Source: Petrolisthes cinctipes
Lineage: Eukaryota; Arthropoda; Malacostraca; Decapoda; Porcellanidae
Length of the DNA stretch: 64,000 nucleotides
Assembly: GCA_033782935.1 (NCBI GenBank)
Contig: JAWQEG010000361.1
Location: 261,001 to 325,000 of the forward strand
Direction: 5' to 3'
Both the position numbers and the translations under genes were made by a program. Below are positions 10,583 to 20,641 of the stretch, piece after piece; position 1 is the stretch's first letter; each line of letters starts with the position of its first letter. Under the pieces are notes generated by a model that was not told the origin of the DNA, made no database searches, and worked only from the letters and a program-made list of their open reading frames with translations.

Positions 10583-11179
10583 GGGAATTTTACCTTATAC
10601 CGTAAAACACCCTAACTTCAGACTGTGCCATAACTTCAGACATTTCGCAAAAAAATGTAATTAATTCAACTGTACTGGAAGAGTGCTATATTTGCAAAAA
10701 AATAATGATGGCATTAGTTAGGGGAATGTTCAAAGAATATTTTGTTTAATTCTATTACAATAGCTTGAATATGTGTGGGTGAAAATATTGGACAAATGCA
10801 ATGGAAAAAAAGTCTTCATTTTCGAACCCTGCAAAACTTTGTGCACGTACAGTTAGCTAACAACTATAGGGTATTTCTAGTGATTCAAAAGGACTGATGG
10901 ATTGATTGATTGACTGATATTCAGCGCCACAACAGCGAGGTCATATGGTACCTGAGGAAGAAGGTGATTGAGAGGTGGGACAGGAAGCACAAAAGGTAAC
11001 AGATAAAAAAAAGAGGGACGGTTCGAGAAGTAAAACCCCTTTTCGTTGGCTTTTATGAAAAGAGGGATACTGTACTGGGAAGGTATTCATAACCCCCCTA
11101 CCCCAGGGGGTAATTCAAAGGAATGAAAAAAAAGCACAGTACAGTACAAAAATCCTCCTATGATAAAAAATTGCCTTAC
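10583..11179. other. Intronic sequence, no gene seen
   Basis: AT-rich sequence plus a dispersed-repeat fragment at 10905-11040 ('gattgattgactgatattca', 'cagcgccacaacagcgaggt'). The G/A-rich tail 'gaagaaggtgattgagaggt' resembles repeats at 48720 and 52380. It lies between the first two recognised TOPBP1-like exons. Confidence 0.4.
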
Positions 11180-11391
11180 CTCCAGCAAGAGCACTCATAA
11201 CTTTCTCCGATATCATAAAGCTTTTGGCGATGACATGAGTACAGTGAGGGTTAAAGATACTCTTTACAGTTGACACAACTACTCCACCAAGCTCTTCAAT
11301 CTTCCTCTTGTAAATCACCTGCTCTTCCTGAGGTACATCAGAGAAAATAAACCTTCGCAAGGTTCCCCCCGGTGAAACATTTGGTATTGGC
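11180..11391 (-). CDS. TOPBP1: TOPBP1-like exon, BRCT7
   Basis: Minus-strand exon ending at donor GGAG|GTAAGG (phase 1), which joins in frame to the 9119-8915 exon. Translation: 'PIPNVSPGGTLRRFIFSDVP', 'QEEQVIYKRKIEELGGVVVS', 'TVKSIFNPHCTHVIAKSFMI', 'SEKVMSALAGG'. It shows the BRCT signature: hydrophobic strand, 'KIEELGGVV', 'CTHVIA' and 'SEKVMSALAGG(K)'. The 5' boundary is uncertain. The best acceptor (TTTTCTTTCAG, exon start 11410) would bring an in-frame TGA at 11408-11406 before the BRCT frame. I therefore use the weaker AG at 11392. Otherwise this could be a start exon (ATG at 11396) or a decaying copy. No N-terminal exons were found. Confidence 0.75.
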
Positions 11392-11410
11392 CTCATTGTA
11401 ACATTTCATT

Positions 11411-12860
11411 CTGAAAGAAAACAACTGGATGAGTTCCTCAAAAATATATTTTATATGGCTTTTCTTAACTATTACCACCTCCCCCTCCCCCCAAGAAGAT
11501 GGTTTGAGGGGTAAAACAGGTAAATAATGCATTAAATAGTTATTATTCATATGTTTAGAGTTAGCCTGACTTCACCAGACCAAACCTGAATAAGTACTCA
11601 TGGTAATAGTTAAGAAAAGCGACAGAAAAGGAAGTTTGTTAATTAAGGAATTAGTAAACTTTAGTTTCTTTATTTTATTTATCTTATTTATGATTTTGTG
11701 TATCATTATTATATTATGTTTTCTTTTGATATATATTTGTGGTCTAAAATGTTTTGACCCAACACCCGCTGATTAAAAGTTTGTAAACATTGCCGCAGAA
11801 GAAATATAGAAGAAGCTTGGCATGGCTGTGTGATTGACCTTCCCTGCATGTTGCAAAGATACAGGAATTATCCACCATCATGAGTAGCAGAACCTCAACA
11901 AAGTTAGAGTATTTCTTTACTTTATTGTTGTTCTGTAAGTTAGTATTGTATATTGTTTCTAACATAATTACTGGTACCCACTATTTGGAACTTTGTTCTA
12001 ACTTTTTCTAAGATACTTCTCTTCCACAAATACCCCAATTCCAACATATTTCCATATTCCAACATTTCCAACACCCTTTGGTTAGGTTCTGGTAGTCAGC
12101 CCCGAACAGGGCTCAGTAGTTTGCCCCAATTAGGGCCCGGTAGTCTGTCGTGGTCCAGGGGCAGGCTTGCAAATGAGCCTTTCCATCTCGCCTTTTCCTA
12201 AATGACCCATACTAAAAACTTCCATTTGGCGTGACTATCTTGGAAACATCTACTAGTTACCACCTTGGAGCAACGGCTGGGTCGGAGCAGCCTTATCAAT
12301 GGCAAGGCGCCTTTTGATGAATAAAAACAACAAGACGTTGATAATGAATGTGTTATATACTAATATACTAAAATCATGGTACATTTTCCGAGTCAATTAT
12401 ATATACTGTCTATATCATCGTTCTTGTGTTATTTGCCGTGTCATTAAATGTTCGTTTATTGTTAATGTCTGTGTACTCTGTTATCCGCACAGACTGCTCT
12501 TCGAAATACTAGATTGTGATTGGTTTACATTTCCTAAGCACACTTTGATAGGTCTGCTGTGATTGGCTGAAGTACCAAATTTTTTTAGTATTGAAATTGT
12601 GCCTTTCACCTGACGAATCAAAAGGAGCTTTGAGTATCCCGCACTAACCTAGGTTAGATTAATTTTGTGTTTTGAGTATACCGCCCCAGGTTACGTTAGG
12701 TCAGGCTAATTTTCAATTTCCCCATTTCCTAGGGTAATACCATAGATGAGGTGTTATAACGGTAAAAAAACTGAAGTTTAACATAAAGTGACACTAATTA
12801 CATTCATATATTTGTTGGTGGTTGTTATTGTTCTATGAAGGCATTACCCAGTGTGACAGT
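11411..12860. other. No gene seen; repeat fragments
   Basis: AT-rich. 12075-12250 and 12640-12745 carry degenerate 'cccggtagtctg' and 'aggttaggtcaggctaattt' motifs also found in the M6 elements (14666, 17622, 32720). No splice-bounded BRCT exon was recognised on the minus strand. Confidence 0.4.
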
Positions 12861-12863
12861 ACG

Positions 12864-12975
12864 GCTCATATTCAAGAACATTTGTGGTGTATACGTTGGC
12901 GTGGTATGGTATAGGTACGACGGTTCTATTGTACTTCTATGGAGCTGTCGTACCGTTACTACACCATATAGAAAT
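12864..12975. mobile_element. Foldback MITE M1, right arm truncated
   Basis: The left arm 'attcaagaacatttgtggtg' and loop-proximal 'ggtacgacggttctattgta' / 'atggagctgtcgtaccgtta' form a hairpin. The distal right arm is lost. Confidence 0.6.
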
Positions 12976-12995
12976 AAACATTAAAAAAAAGTAGA

Positions 12996-13953
12996 TTAAT
13001 TATAGTAAATATGTGAGAGAAACCTATAGACATACTGTAGCTGGAATTAAAGTAGTAAAAAACATAAAAAACCTAGGTGTTACTATCACAGGGAAAAGGG
13101 ATTGCTTTAAACTACATAAAGAATTAACAATAACAAAGGCTAATAATCTAGCAAATCAAGTTCCATCTATCATAGCCAGAAGTTGTAATAAAATGATTAT
13201 TGGTAAAACATATTGGAAAAATATTGCTCTGCCCTCTATCCTATATATATGGTACCAATGTAATCCACTACAATAAATCAGAATAGAAATAAAGTTTACC
13301 GAATCATACAAGGTGCCCCTTCCTATACACCTGTCTGTCTGTGTGTTACGAGGTGAGGTGGGCGCCTCAACAATGATGAGGGGAAGAGTTTCATATGTGA
13401 AATATTTATTAAACAACGAAGAAAATCTTATTGGATATGTGTGGAGAAACCTGCGGGAAAATCACAAAGAAGACGAGTGGCTAGCTGAGATTATAAAATT
13501 TACAAATGAAACAGGTCTTAGTAAATGCAATCTAAAAATGATAAACAGTGAAAAAATCAAGAAAATAGTAAATGACTGGGATCATAAAATTTGGAAAAAT
13601 GAACTTCAATCTAAGTCAAGTGTTAACATATATGCAACATACAAAAGTGAAATTGAAGAAACCTTCTTTTATGATAACAATTCATCATCAATAATATTTT
13701 TCAGATGCCAGTCAAATACGTACCCTCAAACTACAAAATAGAAATAGATTTGTAAACCAAGATACAAAGTGTATTGGTTGCAATGAACAATGTGAAGACT
13801 TACAACATTTTATAATGCATTACCCACAATATCAAATTCTAAAAAATAACTACAATCTCTTCCAACAACCATATAAAGAAAACTGGCTAAGAGATTTACT
13901 CTTTGGCTGCAAATATAGACAAGGAAGAAGTGAAAATCATTATATACAAATTT

Positions 13954-14017
<64 letters not shown>

Positions 14018-14118
14018 ATCAACCACATAAAGAAAATCAAAGCTCAACCACAATATTATTAAAACCCAAAGGTGAGGCCGTTGAAAAGGCTACCCTCCCC
14101 GCCCAACATGTCATCTGA
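12996..14118 (+). pseudogene. LINE-C ORF2 C-terminal region
   Basis: Plus-strand frames encode 'VVKNIKNLGVTITGKRDCFK', 'IIARSCNKMIIGKTYWKNIA', 'VLRGEVGASTMMRGRVSYVK' and 'WRNLRENHKEDEWLAEIIKF', then 'IWKNELQSKSSVNIYATYKS'. This is the post-RT region of a third LINE family, distinct from A and B. Two or more frame changes (13276, 13741) and stops show that it is dead. The following segment, 'CNEQCEDLQHFIMHYPQY', is a degenerate CxxC...H zinc-knuckle end. The 3' part runs into a (GA)n tract. Confidence 0.7.
13958..14015. repeat. (GA)n microsatellite
   Basis: About 29 uninterrupted GA units within the LINE-C 3' region. They create artefactual ERERER and SLSLSL open frames. Confidence 0.95.
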
Positions 14119-14137
14119 TCTGACCATCGTGGATAAA

Positions 14138-14381
14138 GGGTCAATTCCACAGTGGTTGGTATTGGTTTGTAAGCACGCAAACGAAAGAATCTCAGCCGTG
14201 TAAATGTCTTATGGGTGAATTATTTAATGAATTTGGTGAATAAACTATGCAGTGATCATAATTTTATAACTATTTTAATAGATTTTGTGAATACGGATAC
14301 TCAGCTATTGGAAGATAATGAAGCCTTATAAGTGTGGTTGGTTGGGAAGCTTACAAACAAATACGACTGTGGAATCGACCC
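14138..14381. mobile_element. 244-bp MITE (M4)
   Basis: Ends GGGTCAATTCCACAGTGG and, at the right, a complement of GGGTCGATTCCACAGTCG. Four copies are in the window (also 14502, 52898, 56566). All include 'gtgaattatttaatga'-like and 'gttggttggg'-like inner sequence. Confidence 0.8.
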
Positions 14382-14501
14382 AAAGTTTCTAAGTACGCCT
14401 CCTTATGTATTTTAATGAGAGTAAGCAAACCTGTAGTTAATATTATACACAATACCGTCATGAAGGTTTCAGTTGTCGGTCGCATCTGATTTCGTCACAA
14501 T

Positions 14502-15068
14502 GGGTCGATTCCACAGTCGTATTCGTTTGTTAGCTTCCCAACCAACCACACTTGTAAGGCTTCATTATTTACCAAAAGGTGAGTATCCACATTCACAAAA
14601 TCTATCCAACAGTTAGATATTGATGATCACTGCATAGTTTACTCACCAAATTCATTAAATAATTCGGTATTAGTACAGAAGTGGACCTTACTGCAGCAGT
14701 GTTGCCAGATCCGGCTGGGTCCTAGTATTTTACCCCTGTCATTTATTGTACTTTATCACAATTATTTCCCGGTAGTTTGCCCAGGTTAGGTCCCGGTAGT
14801 CTGATGCGGTCTAGGTTAGGTTAGGTCAGGTCAGGCTAATTTCAAAATGCCCCATTTGAATATCTTGGAAACGGGGCATTTGAGGAAGAAAAACCATAGA
14901 AGAAAAGTGTCTTAGAATGGTCCAAAATAGTGGGTAATGACAGTAAAATATCTATTATACAGTAAGGTCCACTTCTGTACCTTTACCAATAATTCACCCT
15001 TAAGTAAGTCATTTACACGGCTAAGATTTTTTCGTTTGCGTGCTTACAAACCACTGTGGAATCGACCC
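14502..15068. mobile_element. M4 copy split by a nested M6 element
   Basis: M4 in inverted orientation relative to 14138-14381: GGGTCGATTCCACAGTCG at the left and CACTGTGGAATCGACCC at the right. The M4 sequence is interrupted at 14666-14987 by M6, with an 8-bp duplication. Confidence 0.8.
14666..14987. mobile_element. 322-bp M6 element with 8-bp TSD
   Basis: Left end GGTATTAGTACAGAAGTGGA; right end complement GGTAAAGGTACAGAAGTGGA. Flanked by AATAATTC at 14658-14665 and 14988-14995, a sequence present once in intact M4. The interior contains 'cagcagtgttgccagatccg' and 'aggttaggttaggtcaggtc'. The 8-bp TSD suggests a hAT-like or similar superfamily. Confidence 0.8.
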
Positions 15069-15799
15069 AGTATAAATAATGACCCAGTAAAAATAATAAC
15101 TCTTATCACTGAATTAACAACAACACCAATGTAATAATAAAATACCACTGAATTAATAACAACACCAACGTAATAATGGTATTTATTGAAAGAATTGCCG
15201 TTTTGTAGCAATGTTTCCAGATCCACTGAATTAATAACAACACCAAAGTAAATAATAAAGTTACACTCTAACCAGATAATTATAAGAAAATTTATCATCA
15301 TATCCACGAATAAAAAAAAAAAATGTTGGCGCCATAATAATAAGTACTTAATTAACTTACCTTCCACGTAATGTACTAATGTAATGATGTACTAATGTAA
15401 TGATGCCATCTTTACACTGTTAATAATGATAATAATACCATCTTTACACTGTTAATAATGATAATAATACCAATAATACCTTTGAATAAATTTTGGCGCT
15501 ATCTTTGTTGATCTCTGTTGCCTGGTAGTGGTGGTGGTGGTAGCAGTGTTGCCAGGTCTCATTCACGAAATTTCCCCAACTTTTACATTAGATATTCCCT
15601 TTTTACCTCAAAAATTCCCTGTTTATATTTCGTCAGGTGGTAAACATTTTCCCATTATTTTAGTCTTATACAATCTTAATTAATATAATATCCCCATTGG
15701 TGCCTTTAATTCCCCATGTCTAGGGAAAATTATCCATACTTGGCAACAGATCCAGAAATAGCCCAAAATCTGATACCATATTACTGGGCTTATGGTTTT
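15069..15799. other. No gene seen; AT-rich with short direct repeats
   Basis: Contains repeats of 'ctgaattaataacaacacca' (15095-15250), 'gtactaatgtaatgat' (15372-15402), and 'ccatctttacactgttaata' twice (15404, 15439). (GGT)n near 15525-15540, then a 'gttgccagg' segment related to the precursor of the 43-bp minisatellite. Confidence 0.5.
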
Positions 15800-15929
15800 G
15801 AGCCTTATTTAAGAACGTTTATGGTGTATACGATGATGTGGTACCGGTACGATGGCTCCAAAGACAAACAACAGAGCCATCGTACCAGTACCATCGTATA
15901 CACCACATACATGTTCTTGAATACTGCCC
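15800..15929. mobile_element. Foldback MITE M1
   Basis: The arms 'ttatggtgtatacgatgatg' and 'atcgtatacaccacatacat' flank a short 'aaagacaaacaaca' loop. This is a nearly complete hairpin. Confidence 0.75.
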
Positions 15930-16477
15930 AATCTTCCAAATAAATTTAGTCAGATACTTTGATATTCATATTTGGAAATTGGAATAATGTGGTTGCATCT
16001 TTACTAATACCAATAGTTTTTTTTTATTTAAATAAGGAAATTTCATAACCCCCAGGTATTGTAAAATGTTGCACAAAAATTGACCCAATTAAATGGCGTA
16101 TAAATCGTATAGTTGGTAACACTGATTTCAAGGTTTCACTCACAGAGCTAAAAACCTAGAGCGCTTAAAGCTGTGTTATTAGATAGGAGAGGCGTGTCAC
16201 AACAGGCGAGCGCTCTATTGTATAGATACTTGCCCATTGAACTCCCGTACGTACTTGTATAGTATGTTTCTTTCCACAGTTATTGACATTTCCCTGATTT
16301 GTAAAGCATTGTATTTTGTTATCTAATTATAAAGGTTTTGTTAAATCAATTAACAAGGCTCAGATAATGTCCATACGGAAAATTATGCAAAGAAATTAAA
16401 CTTAAACTGGTTTATTAAACAAGACAAATATATATAACTGTAATCTGTCTCCCTCTCCCTCCACTTACCTTACATAC

Positions 16478-16975
16478 ATACATACATATTACTCTAGTGT
16501 GACATTCATACATACATTCATATTACTCTAGTGTGACATACATATATATTATTCTAGTGTGACATACATACATACAGTCGTGGTCAATAATAATCATCCA
16601 TATATAAGTAACTTTAACAATTTACTGTGTAATGTTTTCATGTTCACATACTATTTTATTGTTTTAAGTAGTGTGTAGCTGTTTGTATTAAATTAAACGA
16701 TGGCACTATACATATTTATTGGAATGTTTATCAGCTAAGGAACAGAGGGAAGCTGTCAAAATCTTACGTGAGTTACTCCTATATGGATGATTATTTTTGA
16801 CCACGGCTGTACATTCATACATACATATTACTCTATAGTGTGGCATACATATTATTCTAGTGTGACATATACATGCATACATATTACTCTAGTATGACAT
16901 ACATACATACACACATTCTAGTGTGACATGCATATATACACACATATTACTCTAGTGTGACATACATACATTCAT
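16478..16975. repeat. Degenerate tandem repeat, unit about 27-33 bp
   Basis: Multiple copies of 'attactctagtgtgacatac' followed by variable (ATAC)n, on both sides of the nested MITE at 16575-16809. Confidence 0.8.
16575..16809. mobile_element. 235-bp Tc1/mariner-type MITE (M2), second copy
   Basis: TA-flanked (16573-16574, 16810-16811). TIR CAGTCGTGGTCAATAATAAT and its near-complement. Inverted relative to 7460-7694, with matching length and interior. Confidence 0.85.
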
Positions 16976-17372
16976 ACTGAACAATGTGAACATAAAATAC
17001 TGATCATAATAGAGATTAAGTACGTTGTATATATATATTATAAGGTGACTGTGGATGAGAGCCAACGATAGTTTTGTTTATCTAACTCATTTCACCTATT
17101 AACCGAAATGTATTTATATTTAATCAGCCATTCACTGATATATCGGTTAAAGAAATACTTATTCATATACTGTGAGTCACTATAATGTAGTTAATATACC
17201 ATATCATCAATAAAAGACCGAATAAATGAAATAATATCTTACCCTGGCATAATCTAACAGGCTGGCGGGTTGAGGGGAAGGGCAGGTATCATGGCCGCCA
17301 ACCCACTTCCGGTGGCGACACGCCAGGGGGGCGGGGTAGCGAGCTCTAGGTTTTTAGCTCTGTGGTTTCACT

Positions 17373-17451
17373 CACAGAGCTCTGTGGTGGCGACGCTCCA
17401 GGGGGAGAGCGGGGGTGTGCGCGCTCTATAAAATATGTGTATAGCTCTGTG
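17373..17451. mobile_element. Related hAT-like end fragment
   Basis: Starts with the palindrome CACAGAGCTCTGTG, continues with 'gtggcgacgctccaggggga' (compare 17309-17335) and ends 'atagctctgtg'. It resembles the right subterminal region of the 16141-17364 element. No matching 8-bp TSD was found. Confidence 0.55.
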
Positions 17452-17621
17452 ATTGGTACCCACACCCTTTTCACGTTAGTTAAATGGGAATTCCTTCACA
17501 ATACACACCTACAAAATTGAAAGACCTACATTTACAGTAATAAGAAAGTCGTGATGCGAGACCAGATTATTTCCACTTGTTGGGAAAGTACTTGGTAGAA
17601 AAAAGTCGCATTAGGAAAATA

Positions 17622-18022
17622 GGTATTAGTACAGAAGTGGACCCACAGAGCTATAAACAGCTATTTATAGCTCTGTGAGTGGACCTTAATTCAGCAGTGT
17701 TGCCAGATCCGGCTGGGTCCTAGTATTTTACCCCTGTCATTAATTTTTATTGTACTTTATCACGATTATTTCCCGGTAGTTTGCCCAGGTTAGGTCCCGG
17801 TAGTTTGCCCAGGTTAGGTCCCGGTAGTCTGATGCGGTCTAGGTTAGGTTAGGTCAGGTCAGGCTAATTTCAAAATGCCCCATTTGAATATGCCCTATCT
17901 TGGAAACGGGGCATTTGAGGAAGAAAACCCATAGAAGAAAAGTGTCTTAGAATGGTCCAAAATAGTGGGTAATGACAGTAAAATATCTATTATACAGTAA
18001 GGTCCACTTCTGTACCTTTACC
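17622..18022. mobile_element. M6 element, copy carrying a 34-bp insertion
   Basis: Same ends as 14666-14987 (GGTATTAGTACAGAAGTGGA and GGTAAAGGTACAGAAGTGGA in complement). It is interrupted at 17644-17677. Contains a duplicated 'cccggtagtttgcccaggtt'. No TSD recognised; the right end abuts the 43-bp minisatellite. Confidence 0.75.
17644..17677. mobile_element. 34-bp micro-MITE with 8-bp TSD
   Basis: It opens with CACAGAGCTATAAACAG and closes with the near-perfect complement CTATTTATAGCTCTGTG. Flanked by AGTGGACC at 17636-17643 and 17678-17685; the empty site (AGTGGACC once) is seen in the other M6 copy at about 14680. Ends match the 1.22-kb element at 16141-17364. Confidence 0.85.
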
Positions 18023-18062
18023 GTATCTCCATTATCCTCCATGGTATCAAGAGTAAAAACAG

Positions 18063-19190
18063 GGAATTTGTGAGGTAAAAAGGAAAATTTGATGTTGAAG
18101 AAGGGGGAATTTGTGAGGTAAAAAGGAAAATTTGATGTTGAAGAAGGGGGAATTTGTGAGGTAAAAAGGAAAATTTGATGTTGAAGAAGGGGGAATTTGT
18201 GAGGTAAAAAGGAAAATTTGATGTTGAAGAAGGGGGAATTTGTGAGGTAAAAAGGAAAATTTGATGTTGAAGAAGGGGGAATTTGTGAGGTAAAAAGGAA
18301 AATTTGATGTTGAAGAAGGGGGAATTTGTGAGGTAAAAAGGAAAATTTGATGTTGAAGAAGGGGGAATTTGTGAGGTAAAAAGGAAAATTTGATGTTGAA
18401 GAAGGGGGAATTTGTGAGGTAAAAAGGAAAATTTGATGTTGAAGAAGGGGGAATTTGTGAGGTAAAAAGGAAAATTTGATGTTGAAGAAGGGGGAATTTG
18501 TGAGGTAAAAAGGAAAATTTGATGTTGAAGAAGGGGGAATTTGTGAGGTAAAAAGGAAAATTTGATGTTGAAGAAGGGGGAATTTGTGAGGTAAAAAGGA
18601 AAATTTGATGTTGAAGAAGGGGGAATTTGTGAGGTAAAAAGGAAAATTTGATGTTGAAGAAGGGGGAATTTGTGAGGTAAAAAGGAAAATTTGATGTTGA
18701 AGAAGGGGGAATTTGTGAGGTAAAAAGGAAAATTTGATGTTGAAGAAGGGGGAATTTGTGAGGTAAAAAGGAAAATTTGATGTTGAAGAAGGGGGAATTT
18801 GTGAGGTAAAAAGGAAAATTTGATGTTCAAGAAGGGGGAATTTGTGAGGTAAAAAGGAAAATTTGATGTTCAAGAAGGGGGAATTTGTGAGGTAAAAAGG
18901 AAAATTTGATGTTCAAGAAGGGGGAATTTGTGAGGTAAAAAGGAAAATTTGATGTTCAAGAAGGGGGAATTTGTGAGGTAAAAAGGAAAATTTGATGTTG
19001 AAGAAGGGGGAATTTGTGAGGTAAAAAGGAAAATTTGATGTTGAAGAAGGGGGAATTTGTGAGGTAAAAAGGAAAATTTGATGTTCAAGAAGGGGGAATT
19101 TGTGAGGTAAAAAGGAAAATTTGATGTTCAAGAAGGGGGAATTTGTGAGGTAAAAAGGAAAATTTGATGTTGAAGAAGGGGGAATTTGGT
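18063..19190. repeat. 43-bp minisatellite, about 26 copies
   Basis: Exact 43-bp period ('gaatttgtgaggtaaaaagg' then 'aaaatttgatgttgaagaag'). The units are nearly identical, differing mainly at one base (gttGaag versus gttCaag): 17 G units, 4 C, 2 G, 2 C, then a final G. Since 43 is not a multiple of 3, the minus strand is open in all frames and yields a fake 43-residue 'protein' repeat. The array begins next to an M6 end and stops about 140 bp before the first ATG of the gene at 19330. Confidence 0.95.
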
Positions 19191-19329
19191 CAAGTAGGAC
19201 AGCTGGCAACACTGGTCCCTTCACCACACATGTAAACAAACCCTTGGAGAACTTGTTTATGTTTGTGTGTGTGTGTGATTTATTCAGTGCCATCAGTTGT
19301 CTTGTTCTGTTGATGGACAAAATAAGGCC
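19191..19329 (+). promoter_or_regulatory. Short 5' flank of the domesticated transposase gene
   Basis: The 43-bp array leads into 'agctggcaacactggtccct', a motif shared by several repeats here, then (GT)7 near 19264-19277. 'gtgtgtgtgatttattcag' at 19269-19287 looks like a 3' splice site, so a 5' non-coding exon further upstream is possible. An in-frame TGA at 19276-19278 closes the frame. No TATA box is evident. Confidence 0.35.
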
Positions 19330-20250
19330 ATGTCAAGTTCTGTTGATGGACAAAATACAACAGTGTCGAGTGGTTCTGTTGATGGACAAAATACAATAGT
19401 GTCGAGTGGTTCTGTTGATGGACAAAATATAACCATGTCGAGTGGTTTTGTTGGTGGACAAAATACAACAGTGTCGAGTGGTTCTGTTGATGGACAAAAT
19501 ATAACCATGTCGAGTGGTTCTGTTGGACAAAATATAACCATGTCTAGTGGTTCTGTTGATGGACAAAATACAACAGTGTCGAGTGGTTCTGTTGGTGGAC
19601 AAAATATAACATTGTCGAGTGGTTCTGTTGATGGACAAAATAAATCCATGTCAAGTTCTGTTGGTGGACAAAATACAACAGTGTCGAGTGGTTCTGTTGG
19701 ACAAAATATAACCATGTCTAGTGATTCTGTTGGACAAAATATAACCATGTCGAGTGGTTCTGTTGATGGACAAAATATAACCATGTCGAGTGGTTCTGTT
19801 GGACAAAATAAATCCATGTCTAGTGGTTCTGTTGATGGACAAAATAAGGCCATGTCGAGTGGTTCTCTTCTCGAACAAAATAAGGCCATGTCAAGTTTTG
19901 TTGATGGAAAAAATATGGCCTTGTCGAGTGGTTCTGTTGGTGGACAAAATAAGGCCAAGTTGCGTGGTTCTGTTGGTAGAAAAAATAAGGTCCCGCTGCG
20001 TCGTTCTGTTGTTGGAAAAAATTTGACCTCGTTAAGTGGTTCTGTTGGTGGACAAAATAAGACCTCGTTGGGTGGTTCTGTTCTTGGACAAATTAAAGCC
20101 TTGTCGAGTGGTTCTGTTGGCGGACAAAACAAGGTTCTGTTGATTGGTTCTGTTGGTGGGCAAAATAAGTTCCCGTTGCGCGTTTCCGTCGGCGGAAAAA
20201 ATAAAATCCTGTTGCGCCGTTCTGTTCCTGGACAAAATACTACGACCCCA
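19312..20250 (+). repeat. Coding 33/36-bp tandem repeat, about 25 units
   Basis: Units of the type 'ggttctgttgatggacaaaa' + 'tataaccatgtcgagt'; some lack one codon (GSVGQN instead of GSVDGQN). Divergence rises towards the 3' side (KAKLRGSVGRKNK...), which suggests recent expansion at the 5' end. Lengths keep the reading frame. The minus strand is also open because the repeat lacks complement stops in those frames. Confidence 0.9.
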
Positions 20251-20641
20251 TCACGCGGCTCTGTGTTTTACAAGTGTGGTTACTGCAACAAGGACTTCAC
20301 CAGGACCAACGCCAGGAAGAAACACGAGTCAAAGTTCCACGGCGTTGAACACGAAAGAGTCGACAAAGTGAACCAAGAGGATTGCGACCCGTCCTTAGCG
20401 TGCACCGTCTGCTGCAAAGTATTCACTCGGGTCGACAACAAGCGCGCCCACGAACGCAACCAGCACGGTGTGAAGCCCCAGCCCAGGCCCATAACGTGTA
20501 AAGATAAACGTCGGCCTACCTTGGTGAGATGCAAAGAGTGCAACGAGGCCTACAGAACCCTTGATAACTACAGAGAGCATCTACTAAATAAACATCAGAT
20601 TGAAACACATAAAACGCTCCACGAGTTTACCTCTCAAAAAG
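19330..20641 (+). CDS. Exon 1: repeat N-terminus plus three C2H2 fingers
   Basis: The first ATG after the in-frame TGA at 19276 is at 19330 (context aaggccATGt). The frame is open to the donor AAAAAG|GTACCC at 20642. The last finger, 'VRCKECNEAYRTLDNYREHL', ends near 20610. Leaves in phase 1. Reading on past the donor runs into intron sequence and stops at 20766. Confidence 0.75.

Larger units (their letters stand above)
16141..17364. mobile_element. 1.22-kb hAT-like non-autonomous element
   Basis: TIRs CACAGAGCTAAAAACCTAGA and the complementary right end (...ctaggtttttagctctgtg), flanked by a perfect 8-bp GTTTCACT duplication at 16133-16140 and 17365-17372. The interior holds a 'tctagtgtgacatacatac' tandem array and a nested mariner MITE (16575-16809). 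A GC-rich subterminal 'ggcgacacgccaggggggcg' precedes the right end. No transposase ORF. Confidence 0.85.

Noticed and set aside
13810..14118. ERERER / SLSLSL proteins
   Set aside because: Frames through the (GA)n microsatellite.
17947..19088. Minus-strand ORFs of 72 to 308 codons (FSFLPHKFPLL... repeats)
   Set aside because: They are frames through the 43-bp minisatellite. The unit length is not a multiple of 3, so all frames give the same 43-residue cycle; no sign of coding.
18063..19190. CRISPR-like regular array
   Set aside because: No unique spacers; pure head-to-tail minisatellite in a eukaryotic context.
19297..19332. Start of the zinc-finger gene at 19297
   Set aside because: 19297 is TTG; the first in-frame ATG after the TGA at 19276 is 19330, unless an upstream exon is spliced to the acceptor at 19287.
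19293..20132. Minus-strand 279-codon ORF (FCPSTEPLDM repeats)
   Set aside because: Mirror of the coding repeat on the plus strand. The plus strand continues in frame into genuine C2H2 fingers, the minus strand into nothing.
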